A stretch of 5,036 nucleotides of DNA. Source: Candidatus Omnitrophota bacterium. GTDB lineage: Bacteria > Omnitrophota > Gorgyraeia > 2-02-FULL-51-18 > JAGOUK01. The stretch covers positions 1 through 5,036 of the forward strand of contig JADGBA010000091.1 in the NCBI GenBank assembly GCA_015231685.1, written 5' to 3'. The translations under genes were made by a program, and so were the position numbers. Below the pieces are notes generated by a model, which worked only from the letters and a program-made list of their open reading frames with translations, did not search any database and was not told the origin of the DNA. This document shows, piece after piece, positions 1-5,036 of this stretch (the first letter of the stretch is position 1; each line of letters starts with the position of its first letter).

Positions 1-42
1 ACACACGAACACAGCAACCAGTTGATGTTATTCAACTTATAA
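1..42 (+). CDS. C-terminal tail of a probable IS4-type transposase (partial, runs off the left edge)
   Basis: Frame 1 on the plus strand reads THEHSNQLMLFNL and then a TAA stop at 40-42. Only these 13 residues are in the window. An ending of the form NQLxLF(N/D)L is, from memory, typical of IS4-family (DUF4372-type) transposases, and no other gene type that I know ends in quite this way. The sequence right after the stop also looks like an insertion-sequence terminus, which supports the reading. It is the only plus-strand coding piece and is convergent with everything else here. The call rests on a very short peptide, so it could be chance; the sequence to the left would decide it. Confidence 0.45.
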   Translation, partial: THEHSNQLMLFNL

Positions 43-55
43 CCGGACAGTAGTG
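1..55 (+). mobile_element. Right end of a probable insertion sequence (IS4-like)
   Basis: The transposase-like tail stops at position 42 and is followed at once by CCGGACAGTAGTG (43-55). This has the position, just after the transposase stop, and the look of a terminal inverted repeat of an IS4-type element. The matching left end would lie outside the window, so neither the repeat pair nor a target-site duplication can be confirmed. The end is placed at about 55 because a separate 21-bp sequence, repeated in inverted orientation at 541-561, begins exactly at 56. The boundary is inferred. Confidence 0.42.
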
Positions 56-76
56 AGGTACACATACAATTAATTA
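56..76 (+). repeat. Left arm of a perfect 21-bp inverted repeat
   Basis: This segment begins AGGTACACATAC and ends AATTAATTA. It is the exact reverse complement of 541-561. Pairing stops on both sides: 55/562 and 77/540 do not pair. The arms enclose the decayed transporter gene. The left arm directly abuts the presumed insertion-sequence end, so it may once have been longer and been cut by that insertion. Confidence 0.9.
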
Positions 77-139
77 GTAGTACTAATTTATTGATTCAAG
101 GATTCTTCGTTGGGGTGGTGCTGAGGATACTTTTTATCT

Positions 140-518
140 CTATTCTTCGGGCGGCAGAGCCAACTCGGCAGCGGTCTCAATGCCCGCCCTCACTTCAGGA
201 ATGATCCCAAGCTTTGCATAAATGGGGCGAACCGCTTTTCTGTTTTCCGGTAGCTGCCAATAAAACCATAGAAAGCGTCTGCGTCACCACCAGAAGCGAC
301 CGCTTGCTTCGGCGGTCGATCACCAGTCCCGCCAACGGAGACAGAACAAAGGACGGCAGCTGCCCCGCGAATCCCACAACCCCCAAGAGAAGCGCCGAAC
401 CCGTCAGCCGATAAACCAGCCAGCTGGTCGCGACCATAGTCATCCAGTTGCCAATCAATGAAACAATCTGACCGGCAAAGAACAATCGATAATTGCGATA
501 GCGCAGGGCTCTTAGCAT
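140..518 (-). pseudogene. MFS_3 / EntS-like major facilitator transporter, internally deleted remnant
   Basis: The minus-strand frame from ATG at 518 gives about 88 residues of the N-terminus of an MFS exporter. It has the family opening MLRALRYRNYRLFFAGQ, helix 1 at about residues 12-37, helix 2 at about 41-63, and the cytoplasmic motif A loop GLVIDRRSKRS at 64-74. After about SMVLLAA the frame loses similarity and stops at 195-197. In the next frame, from about 265 down to the TAG at 140-142, the DNA encodes FYWQLPENRKAVRPIYAK followed by LGIIPEVRAGIETAAEL. This is the C-terminal tail typical of the same family, as in the 'VRPIY.. .GI.PE' ending of MFS_3 proteins. About 290 central residues of a roughly 420-residue protein are therefore missing. 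The join lies near 250-275 and is out of frame. No Shine-Dalgarno sequence precedes the ATG. The product cannot transport anything. The substrate of the ancestor is unknown. Confidence 0.82.
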
Positions 519-540
519 CAGTATTGAATTTTGATTCGAT

Positions 541-561
541 TAATTAATTGTATGTGTACCT
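541..561 (-). repeat. Right arm of the perfect 21-bp inverted repeat
   Basis: This segment begins TAATTAATTG and ends TATGTGTACCT. It is the exact reverse complement of 56-76. It lies in the short gap between the radical SAM gene and the MFS remnant, and its last two bases overlap the radical SAM stop codon (TAG read at 562-560). With a loop of more than 460 bp it is not a simple transcription terminator. Confidence 0.9.
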
Positions 562-1840
562 ATTTAATTAATGGATTGAAATAGCCGGATTTTAGGGGTG
601 GGTGGGCTTTTTTTGTGCGGGCGATGGTTTCTTTGATGCCGATTAGGGTGCTGGTTGAAGGCCTGAGCTGGAGTTCCTTGAAGTAGCGGATCGGGTCGTA
701 ATTCAAGTTTCGCCATTGGATCATGTCGATGCGGTGTTTTTGGATGAATGCGATCAGCGCGTCGGACTCCTCGATGGTGTCGGTGAAACCGGGCATGCAG
801 AGATAATTAAGGGACACGTGGACGCCGCAACGTTTGGCGGCGCGTACGGAGCGGGTCACATCTTTGAAGGAATACCCGCGGGGACGGTAGTAGCGCGAGT
901 AATACGGCTCGCGCACACTGTTCATGCTCACGCGCATGTGCGTGAGTCCCGCGGCGAACAGCCGCTTGAGGGCCTCGGGACGGCTCGCGTTGGTGTTGAG
1001 GTTGATGCATCCCTTCGAGGTTCGGGCGCGGATCAGGCGGACGGCCTTTTCGATCACGCGCGCGGCCAGGAGCGGCTCGCCCTCGCAGCCCTGTCCGAAG
1101 CTGACCATCGGATGCGCCGCACGTTCGAGGTGGAAGACCGCGAGCTCCGCGATTTCTTCGGGATGCGGTCTGAAGGTGATACGCGTCTGCGTGGACGGAA
1201 AGTCCCCGCCCTCCGGCTGCAAAGAAATGCACCCGCGGCATCTCGCGTTGCAGGCCGGTGAAGCCGGCGCGGGTGCCTCGAAGCGGCCCAAAAAGAAATT
1301 CTTCGCATTCGCGCATCCGCTCACTCTCGCGCAGACCTCCAGATGCGCGACGAGACGATTCTTCGGAAACAGGCGCTTCACCTTTCGGATTCCGGCAAGA
1401 ACCCTGCCAGCCTGAAGATACCGCTCGTCATGCCGCCGGTCCTTGTCGACGCGGACCGCCGGCACATGGAAGTGTCCTCCGGCATACACACACGCCGCGT
1501 AGGCGAAGAGCGGCAGCGTCTTCGCGCCGGGACATTCCGTATAGGCGGTGCTGTGCGTCAGCGTGTAGCCGGGAGGGATAAAAGCCGCAACCGCATACAC
1601 GGGCTTGCCGGCCTTCGCGGAATAAGGGTCGGAATCGAGCGCGACCGGCTTGCCGCTCTTCGGATCGAACCCCACCGGCATCCTCTCCGGCAGTAGGAAC
1701 AGCTCGCTCGCATCCGGAAGCCGCACGAGCGGCGCCTTATCCAGGGTAAAAAACGCCCCGGCCTTCATCCCGGCGGGTACGAGTCCCGGAAAGTTGTAAG
1801 CTTTTCCCTTCGCGTCACAAAAAACGAGTTCGCGTTTCAT
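560..1840 (-). CDS. Radical SAM protein of unassigned function (426 aa, complete)
   Basis: This is a predicted cytoplasmic [4Fe-4S] enzyme that would cleave S-adenosylmethionine to start radical chemistry. The signature CNARCRGC (Cys197, Cys201, Cys204) would bind the cluster. FGQGCEGEP at 248-256 sits where radical SAM proteins carry the SAM-binding GGEP-like motif. Further barrel segments follow: INLNTNASRP (279-288), MRVSMNS (302-308), HVSLNYLCMPG (341-351) and MIQWRNLNYDP (373-383). About 190 residues precede the core, a long N-terminal extension with two more cysteines (170, 176). I recognise the set 'SPACNARC.GCISLQPEG', 'VSFGQGCEGEP' and a C-terminal 'GYFNP' as one conserved family, but know of no demonstrated substrate. 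The protein appears full length. The ATG follows the upstream ATPase stop with no gap (TAGATG). No Shine-Dalgarno sequence is visible before it (a T-rich run lies there), so translation probably depends on coupling. The reading frame is GC-rich, unlike the ATPase gene. Confidence 0.9.
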   Translation of the reverse strand: MKRELVFCDAKGKAYNFPGLVPAGMKAGAFFTLDKAPLVRLPDASELFLLPERMPVGFDPKSGKPVALDSDPYSAKAGKPVYAVAAFIPPGYTLTHSTAYTECPGAKTLPLFAYAACVYAGGHFHVPAVRVDKDRRHDERYLQAGRVLAGIRKVKRLFPKNRLVAHLEVCARVSGCANAKNFFLGRFEAPAPASPACNARCRGCISLQPEGGDFPSTQTRITFRPHPEEIAELAVFHLERAAHPMVSFGQGCEGEPLLAARVIEKAVRLIRARTSKGCINLNTNASRPEALKRLFAAGLTHMRVSMNSVREPYYSRYYRPRGYSFKDVTRSVRAAKRCGVHVSLNYLCMPGFTDTIEESDALIAFIQKHRIDMIQWRNLNYDPIRYFKELQLRPSTSTLIGIKETIARTKKAHPPLKSGYFNPLIK

Positions 1841-3277
1841 CTAAAAAAACAGCAAAAATATCGGCAGGGGTATGAACAGAAGCCTGTTGTCTTCCGTGTT
1901 TTTTTCAAATTTTTTGGTCACCACAATGCCGAACTTCTGGTCATACCTCTTCAGAAAATGGGTGATTGAACCCAGATCATCCACAGAATCCCGATACTTC
2001 ACCTCGACAGGCAGATAGCGCTTTCCGCCGAGGTTGACCACAAAATCAATGTCTTTCTTATTCTCCTTGTAAAAACTGAGCTCGATGATGCCCTCAAAAC
2101 TCCTCAACGCGTTAAAAACCAGGTTCTCCGCATAAAAACCCATCATGACCTTGTCGTCGAGCAGGCGGTCCCCCAATTTCAAAATTGCGTTCCGTAACGC
2201 GAGATCGATCAAATAGCACTTCACCATACCCCTCCTGAATTTGAGGGGTCTCTTTGAAAATTTGGGAATGCTCTTTACGAGTTCGGTCATCTCCAACAAG
2301 GGGAGATATTTTTCGAGCATCCCGCGGCTGACTCCGATTTTGCCGGACGCGCTTTCTAAATTGACTTCCTGCCCGGGCTGTTCGATGAGAGAAAGGTAAA
2401 ATCGCTTGATATTTTCCGGTTTGCGGAATTCCGTTGCTATGACCAAATCCTCAAAAATCACTTTTTGTATCTGGTTATCAAACAAATACGCCTGCCGTTC
2501 CACCAGATCAGGGATGGTCCACGCTTCGGGAAAGCCGCCCTCCACGAAATACCTGTTCAAAAGACCGGTGAGTTCGTCAAATATTCGAGGGGGGACCCCC
2601 AAAGGATCCGGATCAGCCCTCTGCCAATCGATGATCGTATCCCTCTGGAGTTTGACCCCAAAATCATGCGCCCTCTTCACAAACTCCAGCAATTCCGCGT
2701 CACCCGCCTTGGAAAAATAAACATATTCCTTAAATGAAAACGGCAATAAATGGTAGTCTTTGACCCTCCCCAAAAGGCTCTCCCGGCTTTTCTTGAATAT
2801 GGGAGACGAGGCCGATCCGGAAATCACGAATTTGACCGGAAAGTTCAGATCGTAATATTTCTTCAAATACAACTCCCACCTTTCAAAGCGTTGAATTTCA
2901 TCCAAAAAGAAGTAGACGACATGGCCGTGGTGCTTCGTGTCCGCCCATCGCATCAAATCATCAAAAAACCGCTCCCGCGTCACAGGCTCCATCATCAGAG
3001 GATCATCAAAAGAAAAGTACACGATCTGAGATGGGTCGACACGTTTGACCGATATGAGCTCCTTGATCACCTGCTTCAAAAGTGTGGTCTTACCCACCCG
3101 CCGGGGTCCGGTGATCGAAAGGATCTGCCGGAGCGAGAATAAATCTTTGTACACCCTGCCGAAAATGGGACGCCTAAAAACTTCCGTCGCGAATTCCGAT
3201 GTTTTCCACCAAGGATTATAGGTGGAGAGAATGGTTTCCAGTTCGACCTGGTTAAATGGGTTGTTGGAATTTTTCAT
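1841..3277 (-). CDS. AAA+ ATPase with C-terminal DUF4143 domain (complete)
   Basis: Residue numbers count from the GTG at 3280. The N-terminal AAA_14-type ATPase domain has Walker A GPRRVGKTTLL (58-68), Walker B VVYFFLDEIQ (121-130), a sensor-1-like FVISGSASS (151-159) and LLGR (169-172). The DUF4143 part follows, with YFVEGGFPE (244-252), a winged-helix-like stretch near 307-330 (KIGVSRGMLEKYLPLL) and a PD-(D/E)XK-like core: Glu385, KKDIDFVV with Asp412, and PVEVK with Glu426 and Lys428. Length (about 479 aa) and the ending IPLPIFLLF are normal for the family, whose cellular role is poorly defined; a nuclease-like role is only suggested by the fold. ATG at 3277 is preferred over GTG at 3280 because it lies 6 nt from AGAGGA rather than 3. 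The gene is visibly more AT-rich and richer in Lys/Phe/Ile codons than the genes on either side, which suggests separate acquisition. It abuts the radical SAM start directly, so the two are likely co-transcribed. Confidence 0.93.
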   Translation of the reverse strand: MKNSNNPFNQVELETILSTYNPWWKTSEFATEVFRRPIFGRVYKDLFSLRQILSITGPRRVGKTTLLKQVIKELISVKRVDPSQIVYFSFDDPLMMEPVTRERFFDDLMRWADTKHHGHVVYFFLDEIQRFERWELYLKKYYDLNFPVKFVISGSASSPIFKKSRESLLGRVKDYHLLPFSFKEYVYFSKAGDAELLEFVKRAHDFGVKLQRDTIIDWQRADPDPLGVPPRIFDELTGLLNRYFVEGGFPEAWTIPDLVERQAYLFDNQIQKVIFEDLVIATEFRKPENIKRFYLSLIEQPGQEVNLESASGKIGVSRGMLEKYLPLLEMTELVKSIPKFSKRPLKFRRGMVKCYLIDLALRNAILKLGDRLLDDKVMMGFYAENLVFNALRSFEGIIELSFYKENKKDIDFVVNLGGKRYLPVEVKYRDSVDDLGSITHFLKRYDQKFGIVVTKKFEKNTEDNRLLFIPLPIFLLFF

Positions 3278-3283
3278 CACTAT

Positions 3284-3289
3284 TCCTCT
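3284..3289 (-). promoter_or_regulatory. Ribosome binding site AGAGGA of the ATPase gene
   Basis: AGAGGA on the minus strand is followed by ATA, GTG and ATG. Spacing is 3 nt to the GTG (3280) and 6 nt to the ATG (3277), which favours the ATG as the start. It is the clearest Shine-Dalgarno sequence in the window. Confidence 0.7.
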
Positions 3290-3304
3290 ATATTTATGCT
3301 CAAT

Positions 3305-3333
3305 ATAGTATATTTAATTAAATCGAATAGCAA
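3305..3333 (-). promoter_or_regulatory. Candidate sigma70-type promoter for the ATPase-radical SAM pair
   Basis: On the minus strand TTGCTA (3333-3328) resembles a -35 box. It is followed either by TACTAT (3310-3305) after 17 bp, or by TATACT (3312-3307) after 15 bp, as the -10 box. The start site would fall about 20 bp before the ribosome binding site. The spacer is so AT-rich that box-like matches are expected by chance, so this is a candidate only. It would drive the ATPase and, through the zero-gap junction, the radical SAM gene. Confidence 0.35.
3312..3323. repeat. 12-bp perfect palindrome within the candidate promoter
   Basis: ATTTAATTAAAT equals its own reverse complement. It falls between the candidate -35 and -10 boxes. 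It could be an operator half-site arrangement, but a pure A/T palindrome in AT-rich DNA can easily arise by chance. Confidence 0.4.
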
Positions 3334-3338
3334 CACAT

Positions 3339-3360
3339 TATGTACAATATATTGTTCATA
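3339..3360. promoter_or_regulatory. 22-bp near-perfect palindrome, possible operator upstream of the ATPase gene
   Basis: The core ACAATATATTGT (3344-3355) is a perfect 12-bp palindrome. After one mismatched pair (3343/3356) it extends by four more pairs, TATG on one side and CATA on the other, so 20 of 22 positions are symmetric. It lies just upstream of the candidate -35 box. The size and two-fold symmetry fit a binding site for a dimeric regulator. Because there is no central loop, a terminator hairpin is unlikely. No regulator gene is present in the window. Confidence 0.45.
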
Positions 3361-3405
3361 TCTATTATGTTTTCATAACTCATTGATTTTAAATAGGCTG
3401 TGGTT

Positions 3406-5036
3406 TTACTTGGCGTGGGTTTTCTGCGTTGCCACTCTTTTCAGAAATTTGGGGATGCCCACAAAGCTCAGGTAAAACGAAGGGGTGAAGGCCAGGGTCA
3501 GGATCATGGAGCTCATAAGCCCGCCGATGACCGTGAGGGCCAGCGGCGACCAGAGATTGGCCCCCTCTCCGCGGTCGAAGGCCATGGGGACGAGACCCAG
3601 AATCGTGGTCGATGTCGTGAGAAGGATCGGCCGCAAGCGATCCTTGTTGGAGAGAATCACCGCGCGGATGTCCCCCATGCCGCGCTCCCGCTTGTAATAG
3701 TTGATCCGGTCCATGAGCATGATGGAGTGGTTCACCACGATGCCCGCGAGCCTCATGAAGCCCAGAAGTGCTCCGACGCCGATCGTGCGCGGACCGGCGT
3801 ACAGAATCAGCACCGCGCCGCCCACCGCCAGCGGCACCGCGATCATGATCAGAATCGGCTGCCAGAACGACTCGAAGAGTGACGCCAGAACAAGGTACAC
3901 CAGGAACACGACCATCAGGATGACGAGCCGCATTTCCTTCTGGGAACGGATGAGTTTGTCATAATCCCCGCCGATCCTGTAGAAATAATCCTCCGGAAAT
4001 TCCAAATCCTCCAGCTTCTCGTGAACCATGTCCACCGCGCGCGACAGAGGAATTTTGCCCAGATTGCCGCTGACCTGAATCATGCGCTCACGGTTCTTGC
4101 GCCAGATTTCGCTGGGCCCGAGATCGAACCGGAAGTTCGCCACCTGCTCAAGAAGCAGCGGCGAGCCTTCGCTGTTGGAAATCAGCATTTTGTACAGATC
4201 GCGGAAGGTCTTGCGGTATTTCTCCTGGAGCCGCGTGATGGTTTCGACCTCCTTGCCTTCCTCACGATAAAGCGTCGCCCGGAGACCGCGCATCGACGCG
4301 TGCACCTGATCGGCCACCGACTGCGTCGATACATCGAAGGACGAAGCGGTGCCTTTGTTCACAAGGATCCGCATTTCGGGCCGGCCTTCCCGCATCCGGA
4401 TCTTCAAATCGGTCAGCCCCGCGATGGTTTCCATGCGATTCGTGATCCCGATCGCGAGCTGTCTCAAGGTCTTATAATCATAGCCGAAGACCTCAACGGT
4501 GATTTCCTTGGTGCCGACCTGCTCTTCCTGCTCGAAGTAGATAAACGCCGGGTCCATGCGCGACGTCTGCGGCCGGATGGCTTCAATGATCTCGCTGACG
4601 GAACGTTTACGTGCCGTGGAAGGCAAAAGTTCGACATAAATTTTGGACGACCAGGCCTCGACGCGGGAGGTGAGCGTCTTGACCTCCGGAACCTCCTTGA
4701 CCACCGCCTCCACCTTCTGGACCACCTCATTCGACACATCCAGCTTCGTGCCCGTGGGCATTTCGATGAAGATGGTGAACTTGTTCTGCTCCGTGCTGCC
4801 CAGATAATCGGAGGGAATCTGTGAAGCGAAGAACATCGAACCCAGGAAGAACACGATGGCAAAGATCACGATCGTGCCCGAATGGCGGACGGCCCAGAAC
4901 AAGAACCGCTGTTCATACGGATACACCATGGCCGCCCAGTCCTTGCCCTTGTCGTCGGTCATGTCCTTCATCGGGTCAGCAAAGGCCTTCTTGGAAGAAA
5001 CAAGCGGCACGAGCGTCAGCGCCGTGACGAGCGACA
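3406..5036 (-). CDS. RND-family efflux permease, C-terminal half (AcrB-like, partial, runs off the right edge)
   Basis: This is the inner-membrane, proton-driven subunit of a tripartite efflux pump. About 542 residues are visible, roughly half of a normal 1,000+ residue permease. The frame stays open to the window edge: SLVTALTL precedes the GTG at 5010 and continues as VPLVSS, matching the end of transmembrane helix 6. That GTG is thus an internal valine, not a start. Numbering from that codon: helix 7 at about 37-62, periplasmic porter/docking region at about 63-357 (including IEMPTGTKLD, 82-91), then helices 8 (362-379), 9 (385-405), 10 (411-433), 11 (459-478) and 12 (488-517). DRLRPILLTTSTTILGLVPM (457-476) and GGLMSSMILTLAFTPSFYL (496-514) are classic RND C-terminal blocks. 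Helix 10 has GIVVNHSIMLMD, with Asn where AcrB has Lys940, as in many GIVVNN-type RND pumps. It ends with TAA at 3408-3406. Membrane-fusion and outer-membrane partners are not in the window. Substrate is unknown. Confidence 0.93.
   Translation of the reverse strand, partial: SLVTALTLVPLVSSKKAFADPMKDMTDDKGKDWAAMVYPYEQRFLFWAVRHSGTIVIFAIVFFLGSMFFASQIPSDYLGSTEQNKFTIFIEMPTGTKLDVSNEVVQKVEAVVKEVPEVKTLTSRVEAWSSKIYVELLPSTARKRSVSEIIEAIRPQTSRMDPAFIYFEQEEQVGTKEITVEVFGYDYKTLRQLAIGITNRMETIAGLTDLKIRMREGRPEMRILVNKGTASSFDVSTQSVADQVHASMRGLRATLYREEGKEVETITRLQEKYRKTFRDLYKMLISNSEGSPLLLEQVANFRFDLGPSEIWRKNRERMIQVSGNLGKIPLSRAVDMVHEKLEDLEFPEDYFYRIGGDYDKLIRSQKEMRLVILMVVFLVYLVLASLFESFWQPILIMIAVPLAVGGAVLILYAGPRTIGVGALLGFMRLAGIVVNHSIMLMDRINYYKRERGMGDIRAVILSNKDRLRPILLTTSTTILGLVPMAFDRGEGANLWSPLALTVIGGLMSSMILTLAFTPSFYLSFVGIPKFLKRVATQKTHAK

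Noticed and set aside
214..414. Plus-strand 66-codon frame over the MFS remnant
   Set aside because: It is antisense to the recognisable MFS N-terminus and has no family features.
716..1415. Overlapping plus-strand and alternate minus-strand open frames within the radical SAM gene
   Set aside because: The radical SAM frame carries clear family motifs along its whole length. The others are Arg/Ala-rich shadows with no motif.
1841..1890. T-rich run at the end of the ATPase gene as a terminator before the radical SAM gene
   Set aside because: The only nearby stem (ACAG/CTGT) is 4 bp and separated from the T run by more than 20 bases, so it would not terminate transcription.
3281..3405. Rho-independent terminator after the RND gene
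   Set aside because: No GC-rich stem followed by a T run is visible on the minus strand in this spacer; the palindrome there has no loop and is A/T-dominated.
3400..3964. Plus-strand open frames opposite the end of the RND gene
   Set aside because: They cover conserved RND C-terminal blocks on the other strand and show low-complexity charged composition with no family signal.
4021..4824. Long plus-strand open frame (267 codons) opposite the RND gene
   Set aside because: It is antisense to a well-conserved RND reading frame; its product is rich in His, Arg and Leu with no recognisable domain, typical of a shadow frame in GC-rich DNA.
5008..5010. GTG at 5010 as the start of a 534-aa protein
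   Set aside because: The frame is open to the window edge and the upstream residues SLVTALTL fit the end of RND helix 6, so the codon is an internal valine of a truncated gene.
1..5036. CRISPR array, tRNA, rRNA or riboswitch
   Set aside because: Read by eye, I saw no regularly spaced direct repeats, tRNA-like cloverleaf, rRNA segment or recognisable riboswitch.

Overview
The window comes from a Gram-negative bacterium, because it encodes an RND efflux pump, which spans from the inner membrane into the periplasm. The genes are mostly moderately GC-rich, while the spacers are very AT-rich. Nothing fixes the phylum. The mix of an RND pump, a DUF4143-type ATPase and an uncharacterised radical SAM enzyme fits uncultured deltaproteobacterial or candidate-phylum genomes, but this is only a weak inference.

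All main genes lie on the minus strand, so the window reads functionally from right to left. The right third (3406-5036) is the C-terminal half of an RND permease whose N-terminal half lies beyond the window. An AT-rich spacer of about 125 bp (3281-3405) follows. It holds a 22-bp near-perfect palindrome and a plausible promoter for the next gene. That gene (1841-3277) is a complete AAA+ ATPase with a C-terminal DUF4143 / PD-(D/E)XK-like domain, and its base composition is clearly more AT-rich than its neighbours. Its TAG stop is followed immediately by the ATG of a complete radical SAM protein (560-1840) of a recognisable but functionally unassigned family. The two are probably co-transcribed.

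The left 560 bp are genomic wreckage. A major facilitator (MFS_3 / EntS-like) gene has been reduced to its first two helices joined out of frame to its extreme C-terminal tail, so roughly 290 central codons are missing. This remnant sits between two exact 21-bp inverted repeats (56-76 and 541-561). The left repeat begins directly after what looks like the end of an insertion sequence. Positions 1-42 encode, on the plus strand, the last residues of a probable IS4-type transposase (ending NQLMLFNL), followed by an IS-end-like CCGGACAGTAGTG.

No coherent new defence or biosynthetic system is visible. The points most worth a second look are the IS / inverted-repeat / deleted-transporter scar on the left, the palindromic regulatory-looking spacer, and the compositionally foreign ATPase abutting the radical SAM gene.
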